A DNA stretch of 64,000 bases from Prorocentrum cordatum (GCA_963575745.1 CAUYUJ010011547.1:238708-302707); one strand, 5' to 3'; positions 39,233 to 51,784 are shown, numbered from the stretch's first letter. Program-made: numbers and translations. Notes: a model not told the origin generated them from the letters alone.

Positions 39233-40020
39233 GTGCCAAAGCTGGGTCGCGCACGGCCTGATGCTGCAAGGTGTGCAGAGAACCGGCGAAGGCTGCCTCA
39301 GGAAGCACAGCTTCGTTGACAGGTTGCTGTGCAAGTGGTGCCACCTGCCCAAGGCCGCGATGATCGCAGGTCAGCTGGCACCGAGCATGCCGTCGCAGCG
39401 CGCTGGAGGTGGTGGCGCGGAGGACGCGGAGGTGCAGCTGGCGAAAGCAAAATCGCACATCAAGGAGCTCGAGCGCCAAAGGGGCAGCGTGCCCACCTAG
39501 CGGGCCAGGCCACGGCGTCGCGTCGGCGCCATGAAGAGAGAGCTCTCCGAGAAGGAAATGCTCGTGGTGGTGGACGAACAGTTGGAAACCTTGCAGTCAT
39601 ACGATGACGCCGAGGAGTCTTGGCGCAAGCGCGTACAGCTGCTGGAGGAGCATTCAGGCGCAAATTAAGTCGTGGAACGAGCGCATCAACAAGCAGGAGA
39701 AGCAGCTGAAAAAGGCGCGGAACTAGCTTGATGAGGTCGCGGGGCGCCAGGCGAAGGAGCTTACCGGGAAAGCTGCGTCCATGCGCGCCGTCACGTTGGA
39801 GAAGGAGGCGGCCATCATCGAGTTCAGGGAAGGGAACGCGGAGTCGTTGTGCCCGATGCCCCCCATTCCTGTCCATGATACTGATGAGCTGCGTGGTCTC
39901 CTGCGCGGTGGGTCGATCTCGGTGGATGGCCTGGTCGAGCTCTTCGGCAGCCTCGCGGATTCCTGGATCAGGTGCTCGGGCACAGGGCGGGACCGCCGTC
40001 GGCGGGGCTTAGGGGTCGAG
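39233..40020 (+). pseudogene. LINE ORF1-like zinc-finger / coiled-coil protein (broken)
   Basis: Four plus-strand pieces run in order. The first (39222-39500) starts in the MITE and reads VYDWCQSWVAHGLMLQG, HSFVDRLLCKWCHLPKA (possible Cys knuckle) and a helix LAKAKSHIKELERQRG. The second (39532-39667) is MKRELSEKEMLVVVDEQLET with SYDDAEESWRKRVQLLEEH, a clear coiled coil. The third is SWNERINKQEKQLKKARN before a stop at about 39726. The fourth (39727-40010) has LDEVAGRQAKELTGKAASMR and TDELRGLLRGGSISVDGLVE. Stops and frame changes break it. An RNA-binding ORF1 role is inferred from layout only. Confidence 0.45.
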
Positions 40021-41640
40021 CGCAGCAGGCAACCCGAGCGCGGGAGCCAAGGCAGAGGACATCGTGGCTGGCAGCGAGCACGGACACCGAAGTGCTCACC
40101 GTGGAAGAGCAGCTTCGTGTACTCAATCAGATTGGTCATGCTCCCCCTGTCGAGTGCGGCAGTGACGTCCCTTCTGATGATGATGCGCGAGCTGGGTACA
40201 AGCCGGTCAGATCCGCGTCCGCGGCAGCCAAGCGGGCTCGGCACGCTTGGGGGCACCCGGTCGATGAGGATGGTGCTGAACGAGAGTTTCGATTGGGATG
40301 CGTAATACAGCGAGCTGTGCGACGCGGAGCAGTAGGTTGCATGGGAGTTCCTGGAGGTGAACCCGGTCGGGCAGTGCTGGGGCCTTGGCAGCGATCACTT
40401 GGCCCAGGCGGCTCGGCAGGTGCGCCGAGTGTCGGCCTCAGGGCGCGGCTCGGGGGAGGGGTCGCAGGGTTTCAGCCCTTGGACAGGACGCCGGCTGGTT
40501 CCGCACAGCGCGGCCCGCCTTCCCTACACTTTCGCATCCTAGTCGGCGCGCAGGTGATCTGGCAAATCCTGGGGGAGCCCCTTTGGGGGGCACCTCAGCT
40601 TCATGGTCGCTTCGTTTTGCGGATCTCAATCATGGGGGGGGCCCGCTGTCCGGGGGCGCTCCAGGTTCGCCGTCGCCACGTGCTGGGCGAATTGAGTGCG
40701 GGGAGGCCATCGATGGCGCCGCGCAGCGGCGCCGGGGATGACCTCCTGGCTACTGGCAGGGGCACCCGCCTGGGGGGGCCAGTCTTCGCGGTCGCGCAGA
40801 TCTGCCAGGGAGACGGGCTGACGCGAAGGATGGCAGGGTGCAGACTCCTTGTCCACGAGAAGAGGCACTTCCTGCAGTCGAGGGGCAGGCAGACGGCATT
40901 GATTCGTTTGCGGCCAGGTGCAAGGGCGAAGGCAGGCAGCATGGGCGATTTACTCCCTCGAGTGCCACGGGGGCCTGCGGACGACTACCTTGCGACAGTC
41001 GCGGGGGTGGTAGGTGACTGCGGCGCCCCCTATCGCCGTCTACGAGGACGGGGTCCCAGGGTGGAGTTCCTGTCTCGGCCCCGCAATGGTCTTGGTCTTC
41101 TCGCTCCCTGACGGGCCGTGCATGAGCGGCGCGATCGAAGACGGGAAGTTGAGAGGAGCGCGCGTCTGGCCGGGCTGAAGCCTGTGTCCGACGGCAGTGG
41201 CCTCGATGTGCTCAGCAGAAGGGCCGGGCACTGCGCGTTGGAGCACGTGGCCTGGACATTGCTCGACGTCGTAATCCGTGGGCGCTGGGGCCTCGAGCGG
41301 GTCGGTCGCGCCCCCGTCGGGGTCTCGGAGTTCGTCCCCGAGGGCGACTCTGACCTGCGCCCGGAGCGCACCAGCGGCAGCTGCAATGTTGTGGATGGAG
41401 TTGGCTTTCTCATGTTCGGCCAGGTTTTCGGCGCGGAGGGCGAGGGCGCAGGAAAACAGGGGCAGCGCAGTGCCCCAGGGAGACCGGGGCGAGGAGCACA
41501 GGGAGAACGCCTCTTGAATGGCTGCCCGCGACCGGTAGCGTTGCTCCTGCGACGGGCCCTCGTCGATCCTGTATCAGCGGACGGCCGCGCCTGCTGGCCT
41601 ATCGCGCGTTGCACTGGCCGGGTGGGAGATGCCTTTGCGG
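40021..41640 (+). other. Continuation of coding-like sequence, unassigned
   Basis: A plus-strand frame (39972-41111) includes TDTEVLTVEEQLRVLNQIGH and ARAGYKPVRSASAAAKRARH near 40085-40265, which could extend the ORF1-like protein. After that it becomes Gly/Arg-rich and unconvincing. Minus-strand frames at 41030-41614 are equally open. No domain is named. Confidence 0.3.
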
Positions 41641-42777
41641 CCGTCGAATTTCGAGATCATAACGTGCATTGGGAAGCGCGCGCGGGGGCAGTCCAGCGCG
41701 GGCGCTTCAGGGGCCAGGGGCCATGTGAGCCTGGCGTCAGCAACTCTGGCTATAGCGGGGCAGCGCCGTGAAACAATGAGGTCCAGGTCGCTAGCCCCGT
41801 CAGCTGTCCAGTCAATGCAGAAGCCGTCTTCTGTGTCCCAGCTGATGATGCAGTACTCCCAGACGCCGTGATTGTGGTCCTGGAGTACCGGATTGGAGGC
41901 CCCATTCGCGAACGATCGATTGCGTGTCAGCCAGGTTGCACTTGGCAATGGCTGCATCAAGGATGCATGAGCGACGCCTCTTGAGTTCATCCCTTGTCTT
42001 GGGCGTGCCGTCACCGGCTGGCTCCAGTTTTGCGAAGTGCTCAATCTCGAAGACTCTCCAGAGGCTCCTGCATTTAGTCTGGACCTCAGCAAGCCGTCTG
42101 CCATCCAATTGGACGGCACATGGAATGGGCCCTGTGGGCTTTGTGGCCAGATCAGTGGACGCCCGGTGCCAAGTGTCACGGTACATGTCGGCGACGTGCT
42201 GCGCTGCCCTCACCGTGGCAGCCACGCTGTCGTCGTCCGCCAGGTCCTGGACGGGATCCTTCTCGCTTTGGCCGCCATCAAAGGGGCGGTCGGCAAGGGC
42301 CGTGTCGGCGCTGGAGCTGGCGGGGGCGCCTGGGGCAGGGCGCCTGGGCGGTGTCACTGGCACGCGGGACTCGCTGGCAGGGAGGGGTCCAGGCTGCGCG
42401 TGCGAGGGCGGTTGCGGGGCGGTTGGCGCGCCAGACCCGGCAACCAGGCCCGGCGCAGTGCTGGTGCCGGGGCGGGGTTGTGGCGGCGGGCCTGCAGCGG
42501 CCGCTTGGGCCGGGGCGCCAGCGCAGCTGGCTGTCCCGAAGGGAACAAGCAGGTTGATGGCGTCTTGCGTCTCCTGCTGCCTGGAGGCGTCCTCCCACGT
42601 GCTGCCGACATTGATGCCCACTTGGGTGCCGGGCGGCATACGTAACCCAGTCAAGGGGGGCGCGCACGGGTGGGAAGCAGACGGGGACCGCGTCCCAGTC
42701 CTGGGCATCGTTTTCCCAGGCGTATCCCAAAAGGCAGGGAACGGCGGAGACTCGCCGTAGGCGCCTTCGATCAGCAA
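41641..42777 (-). CDS. Hypothetical protein, Pro/Ala-rich with ordered C-terminal part
   Basis: The minus-strand frame 42777-41812 (321 residues) has a Pro/Ala/Gly-rich N-terminal half (about 90-165). An ordered, charged part follows: TVRAAQHVADMYRDTWHRAS, CAVQLDGRRLAEVQTKCRSL, RVFEIEHFAKLEPAGDGTPK and KRRRSCILDAAIAKCNLADT. Another minus-strand frame continues to about 41574 with NGASNPVLQDHNHGVWEYCI. The layout (disordered linker, then helical domain) resembles retroelement ORF1 or gag proteins, but no signature residues are seen. The start is not determined. Confidence 0.35.
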
Positions 42778-42909
42778 TCAAGTGGCTTGGCGGCGGACCC
42801 ATTCCCATGCAGTCACGTGCAGGGCGCGGCCCTCTCTTCATATGTGGCACGCCGCGGGACTGAGCTAATAGCGGGCTGCTGCGGAGCAAACGTGCACAGG
42901 CGCGCTGAA

Positions 42910-43600
42910 CTCAATGTGGGGCACGATCCGCGTGAAGGGGTGCTGAATAATCCAGGTGCCCTCGCGCAGGCTCACCCACTGAGGCCGCAAGTGGAGCTTT
43001 CGAGGGGGACGCCATGCGAAGTTGCCCATTGAAGCCATAGGTGTAGCTCGTTCCAGGGCACGATTCGCGTGAACATTGTGCCCACATGGGCGGAGGAAAG
43101 ATGTGCAAACCTTGTCTCTGGGGCTGTGGGTGGTGCTCCCTGTGGGGCACGTTCCGCGTGAGGGGTGTGCCGCAATGGGCGGGGGGGGGGGGAGCTATGC
43201 AAACTTTGTCTCTGGGGCCGTTTGTGCAGCTCCCTGTGGGGCACGATCGGTGTGAGAGGTGTGCCGAAGCAGGCGGGGGAGGGGCGGCATGCGAAGCTTG
43301 CCTCTGGGGCCGTAGGTGGAACTTCTTACAGGACACGAGCCGCGTGAGTTGTGTGCAGACGTGAGTGGGGCGACACTGCGCGAAGCTCCCATTTAAGTGC
43401 AGTTACCTGCGAGGCAGCAACATCCGCGTGAGGGGTGTGCCGCTACGCACTGGGGCCGTAAGTGGAGCTCCTTGTGGTGCACGATCCGTGTGAGGGGTGT
43501 GCCGAGATGGGCGGGGGGCCGTAGGTGGAGCTCCCTGAGGGCATGATCCATGATGTGCCGAACAGCCGGGGAGACGCTATTCAGATATGTATGCCCACGG
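42910..43600. repeat. 60-98-bp tandem minisatellite
   Basis: At least eight units are phased by GGCACGATCCGCGTGAGGGG variants at about 42919, 43060, 43145, 43237, 43331, 43418, 43479 and 43540. Units share CTCTGGGGCCGTAGGTGGA and GTGTGCCG. Unit length varies by internal deletion. Confidence 0.8.
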
Positions 43601-43686
43601 TAGTGCAGGTGTTTCCATGTGGTGATCGTGACGGGATGGCGCGCGTACCCATCCGCTGATTGATGTGACCCTGGTTTCGCCTTGGC

Positions 43687-43800
43687 TGAACATCAGCGCG
43701 CGAAGCGCACGCGCGCTGTTCTAGTGAATGGTTACACCGATCCTGGGCCCAGGATGGGCGTGGCCAGGATGGGCGTGGCCAGGATCGCTGCGGGTGTACA
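43687..43800. repeat. Third copy of the GCGCGC hairpin module plus short tandem
   Basis: GAACATCAGCGCGCGAAGCG pairs with CGCGCTGTTC, as in the copies at 31225 and 35764, but no microsatellite follows. CAGGATGGGCGTGGC is then repeated two to three times (43750-43785). Confidence 0.65.
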
Positions 43801-44181
43801 GTTCGCGCCGTCCGACCGCAAAATGCTCCAGACGTATCCGTGGACTCCTGGGGTTACGCGGGCCCGTTCTCCGAGCCGCGTCCAGTTGTGGCCATGATGC
43901 CCCTGCCGGCGCGCCCCCAGAGCGTCTAAGACGACGGCGTCGCGTCGAGGACGTCGACGACGACCACGGCGACGCCGCCGCCGGCCACCGAGGGCCGCCG
44001 GAGACCGCCCCGAGGCCGCTGCAGGCCTCCCCCCCGACTGGTGGCGCCCCCGAGAGCCGCTGGGGGGCCTCCACGGGCCGCCGAGGGCCGACGGCGACAG
44101 CAGCGCCGGCGACGACGGCGACGTCGGCGGCGACGGCGGCGGAGGCCACAGCGGCGGCGGAGTGAGTCGGGGGGCCCGCAG
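43801..44181 (+). other. GAC/CGG-rich stretch upstream of the ankyrin exon
   Basis: Triplet-biased GC sequence is open in several frames, including Arg/Pro-rich text. It ends in GCCCGCAG at 44174-44181, a plausible splice acceptor. It may be intron or a low-complexity exon. Confidence 0.3.
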
Positions 44182-44305
44182 GCAATCGGGCTGCACGCCG
44201 CTGCACCTTGCCGTGGACGGCCAGCACGCGCACATGGTGCGCTTGCTGCTCAGGCACAGCGACGCCGCGACCGTGAACGCCCAGACGCAGGACCTCAGCG
44301 GGGGC
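44182..44305 (+). CDS. Ankyrin-repeat exon
   Basis: The translated stretch SGCTPLHLAVDGQHAHMVRL followed by LLRHSDAATVNAQTQDLSG is one complete ankyrin repeat. It has the TPLH turn, AVDGQ, the helix HMVRLLL and the finger region VNAQT. Ankyrin repeats bind protein partners; no other domain is visible. It is bounded by a likely acceptor (CAG at 44179-44181), and downstream it runs into a CCT-rich intron-like tract (44320-44600). A GT donor is not evident near 44300; a GC donor is possible, as dinoflagellate introns are known to use. Neighbouring exons were not identified. Confidence 0.6.
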
Positions 44306-44620
44306 CCTCCTCGTTCCTTCCCTCCTCCTCTTCCTCCCGCCTCCTCCTCGCTCCTCGCTCCTCCCGCCTCCTCCTCCTCCTCCTCCTCCTCCTCCTCCTC
44401 CTCCTCCCTTCCTCCCTTCCCCCCTTCCTCCTCTGCTTCCTCATCCGTTTCCCCCTCCTCCTCGTCCTCCTACTCCTCTTACTCCTCTTCCTCCTCCTCC
44501 CTCATCCTCCTCCTCCTGCTCCCTCATCCTCCTGCTCCTCCCCTCCCCTCCCTCCCTTCCCTCCTCCGTCCCTCATCCCTCATCTCTCCTCCTTCCACGC
44601 CCCTAGATCGCGCGTCCTCC
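44306..44620. repeat. CCT-rich pyrimidine tract, probable intron
   Basis: (CTC)n and CCTT variants lie between the ankyrin exon and CCCCTAG at about 44603-44609, a possible acceptor. Confidence 0.7.
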
Positions 44621-47600
44621 TTGGCGGGCTCCTGCGTCAGGCGAGGCGGCCACGATTCGCTGGGAAGACCGCCACAAAGGATACGCAGGCTGGGGGGCTC
44701 TCGGGGCCTGGCGGGCCACGGCGTTCTGGCTGCAGCACGGCATCGAGGTGGGCACAGCCGCGGCGCCAATTGGCCGTGGACGCAGGGACAGGCGTGCACA
44801 CATCACCAGAGCTGTGTTCGTTGCCGATTGGGGACAAGGATTGAAACCCTGCGAGGCTTCACTGGAACGCTCTTGGAAATGCTGAGCAGCGTTCCTCCTT
44901 CCGACCACCTCAGCGGTCTCAGCGTGCAAAACCAAGAGGGCTGGCGTCGCAAGTAAGGCTGCCGCAGTCCGAGGCAGCTCCACGCCCAAGCCGTAGCAGG
45001 CGGTGGCCGCTCGATCTCTGACATCGCAGTCGGCAGAGCTGCACCGCGGCGGTTTGGCCCCACGGCTCCAGGACGCTGGCATCGAGAAGTGCCAAAGCAA
45101 GGCTGAAACCCACGACGAACAGGGCCCTTCACAAGTACCGAAGGAATCGCCCAGGGCGTCGTCCAAAACATCAGTCCCGACAGGGCCCTTCAACAAGATG
45201 GTGAGGGACACGCTGAAGAACACCAAAGACGACACGAACGACCCCTGCACATCACTGTCAGCAGGCGCAGACACGCGTGACCTGAACCGCCACAAGGGGG
45301 CGAGCTCCAAAGCTTAGCCAGGAGACTGGCTCTGAGACAATAGCAAAGCCCAAATTGGAGCTACACGCAAAGTCCTAGGGAACATCCCCAGAAAAGGTCG
45401 TCGACCCCCCCCATCACCTCCATTAGATGAGGGCGGCGAGAACCAATACTTACGGCTGGTTTACATTCGCTGTCATACGTTTCTTTCCTTAGAAAAATCG
45501 AAAAACAAAAAGGGCAAGCTGTACATTCGGAATTACCAGGGCAAGCAGCAACCACCACGTCTCAGCGACGAGTCCGACAGGTGGATCCAAGCAATGCGCC
45601 AAACTTGGTGTCAAGTACGAGCCGGAGCCGGCCGGGTACGGCAAGACCATGCTTTCGGAACGGTGGTCACTCGCATGTCGGCATCGGCTTTCCAGCGTGA
45701 CGCAGACAATCTCAGGCTTGCCAACACCTGCCCCGCTCGACTGGATCTCTGTCGGCGATGCGTTGCACCACGTCAAGTGGGGCAAGCTCCGAGAGTTGGT
45801 CGAGCTTTGGATGTGCAGACGACGCTTGTCGCGCGTGACCTGGTCGCTCCTACTCGTATCCGAGATGCGTGATTCACGTTCGGAAGCGCAGAGAGGTCGT
45901 CCTCAGCTTTAGTCTCCCAGGCAGCACTCGGGCGGGCACGTCCTATGCATGCGTGCCACCAGCGGGCACTCGAGATCTGGAATACTGGGTCCTGAGTTGC
46001 TGTTCGCACGTGTACGCTCGATTGTTTTTGCAGGTGATCCCTAGTTCTTCATGCGTGGTACACACTGGGGACATTTGGGGAGCATCTTGAATGCTGGACT
46101 GCCCTGCCTCGGTCAGAACAGACTTACAGGCCCAGCGGACAGGCAACTCATGCGCGGCTGCCCATACCTTCCTGGTGAACCACGCATCATCTGGGGACTG
46201 CGCGGGTGCGTTCTTGCAGCGGCTGAAGGCAATGGGGGTAGGATGCCAGCGCGACGCCACCCTCGATACTTCGGCACACGCGCGTCGAAGCTGACACCGA
46301 CCGCCGAGCGAGACGGTCGCGCTGGTTCGACCAAACCACGGAGGCATTTCGGTCTCGGCGGAAGTGCAATTGAAGGGGACTTGCGCTGCGAAGTATGCAC
46401 CTGCCCGATGATGCGGGGGCACCTGCGGGCGCGCCGACGCCGACAGTTGCCGGGCCCCTGGCTGTGGGACGGTCAGATCGAGGACCGGCTTCCTCGCGGG
46501 CGTTGCACGCGCCGAAGAACGCCCCCGACACGTCCTCAGCCATCATCCAGGCCATGACGGACGTCCTCATGCGCCGCGACCCCTGGGCCGTTGCGGCGGG
46601 CGCCCAGACGGGGCTGCGCGGCGGCGCCGCTACGAGTTCTGACGCCCTTTGGGCTGGCGACGGCAGGGCCGCGGCGCGCGCGGGCCCCCGTCGGCAACGG
46701 TCCACCGCGACCGCCATCCCGAGCTGGGCCCACAAGGTTCGAGCCATGGCCACTCGGCCCGGCCCGCTCGGAAGCGCGGGCCGCTCCTGGATCGGCCGAG
46801 CCATGCTGCGCGCCGCTTTTATTATTGGGCACGAGGGGTGATGATCTGACGCGGCGACGCGCAGTGCTACGGCGTCAACCAGAGTTGGCAGCCGCGCGAA
46901 TGGCCGCACCAATCGGGGCGACTGGCAGCCCAATGGGATCGCCCACAGCAGCACAGCTGCCAAAACAGCTTGGCCACATCCATTCAGGTCAGGAGCAGCA
47001 GCACCTCACGACGCGACGACAGCATCACCGTGCACTGTCGAGTGTGCGTGCCGGGTGTCAATGTGGCAGGCGGTGCCAGCTGGCGGCCGCCCTGGGACTG
47101 GGCCCCAGACGCCAGTCCGCCAGCTGACGATCCGAATCGCATGCTCTTCCCACCGGCAGTCGCGGCACGGCTGCAATACCTCCCAATGGGGGCGCCGGCG
47201 GCCGCGCCCATGGACCGCCCGGCCCCCCTCGAACACAGCGCCGAAACAGCGGGGCACGCGCGGTGGGGCAGCCCGTTCAGAATAGGGCCATCAGGGACGT
47301 GGCAGACGTTTTATTCCGTATTCAAGCTGTGCGCGCACCAGATCACGCGTCATGTCCGCGCGCGGGGTGCCGGGGCCGACGGGGGCCCTGAAACGGCGGC
47401 GCAGCCAAGTGGAATGGTGGCGCCAGAGGCAAAGACGCCGCCGCCACTATACCATTAGGACATGTCCCGCACGACGCAGACGAGCACGCAGGCCCCCGAG
47501 GACGCGTGGCGGCCAGCGCGCCAGCGCACAACGAGGCGCACACAGCGTTCTATTACGCGCGCCCAGCGAGGAAACGTGCCCACCCAAAGGTCCGACCGTG

Positions 47601-48900
47601 GACCCCCCCCCCGCCCGCGGGGCCGTCGAGGGGGCATTGCGTCGTCAGCGGCGGACGCGTCCGACGAGAGGGGCAGTGCTTACTTCTTACATCGCCTTCA
47701 CGCAGTGCGCGGTGCGCCTGGGGGAATTTGCATTGCGGGACACCGTGTGGCCCTCGCAGCGTGGGCACGATTCCACGTTGATTGCTGGAACTGCGCCGCT
47801 CGCACAAACGTCAACAATTGGTTTCGTGCGCCATGTGCTGGGGGCCAGGCACCATTGTTGCCCTGCGCCCGCACGATGGCCATCGCGAACAGGATGACTC
47901 CCTGGGCGCCGCGGCACGACGAGCCCAGGATATCATGGAACTACGACTACGGCGCTCGGTCGACGACGCGCTGGCAAGGCCCCCCACGTAGAGCTTGGCC
48001 ACGTGCACCGACGGTGCGCAGTGGACGGCCGCGCCCGCGCAGCAGGTGCCTGCGCGATTTCCGCAAGGGGCTCCTACGCCGATGCCGCCATTATAGGATG
48101 CGGGGGCGCTTGTCAGACCTTTGCACCCAGGCGACAACAGATTGCTGCGCTGGCTTGAACATCTACAAGCAGCGAGAGCTTCACACCGTTGTCGCCAAAT
48201 TTCGATAGGAGGGTATTATATTAGGAAGCAGTAGTGGACGCCCCATGCCTCTGTATCAAAGACAAACATGGTGCTGGGTAGGTTCGGCGGACCTCATCGC
48301 TTGGCGACTCGCGGCCCCGCCGTGACGGCATGTTGGTGGGTGGGCGGCCCCCCAGGCTCGACCCCGCCGAAACAGTGGGCATTGCGCATTGGGAACTCCT
48401 GCCCCAGCCGTTGTGGCACTCGCCACCACCTTTCACGGAAACGCGAGTCCTTGGGAGCCTTACATGCCACCACAGGTGTCTGACTAACGCCGCCATCAGC
48501 TAGGCAAGGCTGGGACCGAGGGCCGTGCTACACCCAGCGGCGGGGGCGCCCCCCAGCCGAGCAGGGTTCACGACGCCCACCCACGGTCCAAGTGCCCGCT
48601 GCCTGCCATGCCGAGCAGGCAGCCAGTTGCCACTCACCCAGACCGTGGATGCAGGTTCCACTGACAGTGTGCCCTAGGGGTGGGACTGGAAACCAGGATA
48701 CTGTAGTCAGCCCTGCCCAGGAGGACGAGATAGGAGGAGGAGCGCAGCGCCGCTCGAGCGTCTCCCGCCAGCCGCGCTGGCGCGCGCCCGACGGACTACG
48801 CCGTGGCGCCCTCGCGCCAAGACGGCGGAGAGGGCAAGGTTGAAGAAAGCGTGGGGGAATATCCACTCGCAGAGGAAAAGGGTCAGGGGCGCGTCGACGC
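44621..48900. other. Low-information region, no gene recognised
   Basis: About 4.3 kb has many short overlapping frames on both strands and no domain or repeat unit. The least implausible protein text is on the plus strand at 46395-46841 (NAPDTSSAIIQAMTDVLMRR) and 45100-45317 (SKTSVPTGPFNKMVRDTLKN). AT content is a little higher at 45360-46100. Confidence 0.35.
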
Positions 48901-48989
48901 AGGCCAGCATGCCGCCGACGAGGGAGGCGTCGCCACAGAAGAAGACGCCGTGCCACCAGCCGACCACGGCACGGCAGCGAATCACGACA

Positions 48990-50413
48990 TGGCCGATCAA
49001 CGCGCCGCGCGGCTGCAAGAGGAGCCCCCCTGCGGGGGCGGCGCTGCAGGGGTGCGTCGGGCGCGAGGCGCCAGGCCCCTGTCGACACGCCTGATCGCAT
49101 CTTGCTGGTTGCGGCGCGTGGACTCGCTGGGCGAGAGCCCATCGCACCTCAAGCCAAGCTTCCGCGCTGCGCGGACATCCCCCGCAGCGCAGTGAGACCC
49201 GCAGCGCCTGCAACAGTAAACATTATTGCCCCTGAACACGTCGCGCCCAAGCGCAGCGAAGGCGCCCCCAACCTTCTTCCTCTGCCAGGGCAGGCGGCAA
49301 CAAGGCTGCGGGGGCCGAGGGCTGTGAGCTAGCTCCCTTCGAGCGCCAAGGCCGCGCCCAGGGCCATGCCAGCCCTCTGGTCGCTGCAGAGAACCCAGCC
49401 CTCGCCGAGGGCGCGGAAGTACTCGGCGTTGAGGGCACTGGCAACGCGCGAAGGGCGACATACACGACGAGAGCCAGTTTACAGCGATTCGAGGGAGGAG
49501 CTCGCTGTGGCCGCGACTCCGAATTTGGTGCATCGGCACCGCCCGAGGCTGGCGCAGTAAGCAAGGACATGGTCCGTGCTGCGTGCCACCACAATGGGCC
49601 TGGCCTGCTCGCATGGGATGGCCTGGGGACCTCTACGTCGCACCCCCATTGTTCGCAAGCCACCACCTGCAGTGCCGCCTACGAAATGCACTGCAGGACC
49701 GTGCGGTGCTGTTTCAGCGCAGCTGTTACCGCCTCAGCTACCGGCCCAGCCGGGGCGTGAGAGGCCGCACCGCAGCGCGCGAAGTAGTCTGCCCAGCCGT
49801 TGCCTAGCCAGTCACGCAGCTCCTGCGGCTCTGTGCCCATGAGCTCCTCCAAGGACCTGTGCGCTGGCGTCCATCGGAACCTGGGAGGGCCCCGCAGAGT
49901 GCGCCTTCGGCTGGCCACGAAGATGCCCCGCCACGCTCGAGGATACTCGGCACGACCCTGCTCGAGCTCGGGACGCCAGCGCTCTCCTTTCTTGGCGAGC
50001 GCCAGCAGGTCAGTGACGAAGCACTGGTGTTCAGGGAAAGCGTCGAGCCCCTCCCTGATCGCGTACCTCTCAGCACGGCCGACAGTCTGCGCCAAGTACG
50101 GGAGGGGCCCGAACCGCGCCCGAACTGGGAGCCAAGAGTAAGTATCAAGCTGCGCAACAGCTTGTCCACATCTCCGCACATCGGGCCGGCGCGTCGGCGT
50201 AAGAAACGGGGCCCCAAACGCCATGGGCGTCGCCCCGCAGGCAGACATCAGGCCTCCGCGTATCTGCGCGTGGCAGATAAGCGGGAGGCTCGGGCATGCC
50301 AAAAACGAGGTAGGACTGCTCGAAGTTCGGCGTGCCTTATCCAAGACCCGCTTGGATAAGTTGGTCGCGCACTTCAGCCAGCACTTGGGAGAGGTGGAAG
50401 ATACCGCGGCCAT
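48990..50413 (-). pseudogene. 3' end of a non-LTR retrotransposon: RNase H and terminal zinc ribbon
   Basis: The minus-strand frame 50413-49679 has an RNase H-like order. QTVGRAERYAIREGLDAFPE carries E115, FVTDLLALAKKG carries D135, RFRWTPAHRSLEELMG carries H185, and LGNGWADYFARCGAASH carries D209. The first acidic residue is not evident. After a frameshift, a frame ending near 48997 has NVYCCRRCGSHCAAGDVRA, then RKLGLRCDG, at about 49230-49130, a Cys-rich ribbon as found at the C terminus of some LINE proteins. No reverse transcriptase is found upstream (above 50413), so this is a 5'-truncated copy. RNase H would degrade the RNA strand during copying. Confidence 0.6.
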
Positions 50414-51784
50414 TCAGCGCTGGCGTCGCTGTCTTGGGCCCGCCGCGCCCGCGCGGCGCATCGGGCGCCGAGGCTGGAGCCGCCGCCACAGGGGACAGCG
50501 GGCCACTCGGTTCCGAAGCAACCAGTGGCGCACAGGGGACATTCTGCGCGTCCAGCCGCGCCTTCTCCTGATGGCCGTCGTGCCCACCGGGTGGCGCAAT
50601 GACGACCTCTTCATCGACCCCTTGCCCGATGCCTGGGAAGAAGTCGCCCTCGGCCTCCATGGTGCTGGGCTGCTGGTCGCTGGCGTAGGACGGCAGGGTC
50701 GGATCGGAGGAGGAGGAGATAGGAGGAGGAGGAGGGGGCGGGAGGGGGATGCGGAGGGGGAAGGAGATGGTTAACGCGAGGAGGAAGGGATTGTGGCAGA
50801 GTCGTCGCCCGCATTTCGCGCGGTTGAGGTTTACCATTATGGTTGCACGTGCGGCCACTGTTCGAGCGATGGCAGTTTCACTTGGCCCAACCCGCCCTCC
50901 CCTCGCCCACCCAAGCGCCGCCCCCCCCCCCATCACGAAGGTGTGCGTATATGTGTGTGTGTATGTGTGTGTGTGTGTCTGCGTGTGTGTTTGTGTGCTG
51001 ATGTCTGTCGGACGTGTGTGTGTATGCTTTCTGCATGGCTGGTGTCGGTAGGACCGCGTCCTGAGCGATGCTGATGGCCCTGCCGCCGCGCGCGCTGTCT
51101 GTTCACTTTGTCCGCCTCGTCATTGCGCGCGAGATCGCTACCGCCCAAGGAGTGTGAGTGTGTGAGTGAATGGGTAAGTGAGTGAGTGTGTGTGCGTGTG
51201 CTTGCGTGCGCCAGTTGTCTTATGTCATCTTCCACCCTCGCCGTAGTTTCGTCTACTCATCGCCCTTCCCCGCCATCCAAGCCTGGATGGTTACGGCTAC
51301 TGCCGGCTGGTCTCTGGCTGTTCGGCCATGCATAAACGCGCGCGCTTCACTGCCTGCGCCCGATTTTCTACGCCCCGTCGCCGCGCGCGAGGCCGCGACG
51401 CCAAACATGCGTACGCGTGGTCGGGGAACCCCGTGGTCGCTGGACGTTTGGTTTGGATTACAGCTCTTCCTTCACACCATTCATCGCTGCATTTCTGCAT
51501 TGACGGTGTGCACGTTTAGTACACGATACCTTCGACAATACCCGATCGCAAGTGGCACTTGCATCTGCTGCTTGAGGATCTTTTGCGCCACCGACTTTAA
51601 AAAAGGCCGGGGAACTCCATCGCAGGCTGTCGCGTCGCTTCGACGCAGCCCGTTTTAGCATCGATTGCACCTGAGTTGCCGCGTCGCCTGCGGAGCTGAA
51701 GCGTGTGTGACGGGGGGGGCGCTTCCCAAACGCAGCGAATGCTGCTTCCAACACGCGTACACCCAGGGCGAAGCCTGGGTTCGT
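50414..51784. other. Spacer with TG microsatellite
   Basis: (TG)n with interruptions lies at 50944-51025 and GTGAGTGA runs at 51145-51200. A C-run lies at about 50925. The remainder is not recognised. Confidence 0.4.

Noticed and set aside
42910-43600. CRISPR or regulatory array
   Set aside because: Unit length varies from 60 to 98 bp and the units diverge; it is an ordinary minisatellite.
46187-46963. 258-residue minus-strand frame
   Set aside because: The opposite strand is open over the same interval in two frames, composition is Ala/Arg/Pro-driven, and there is no family match.
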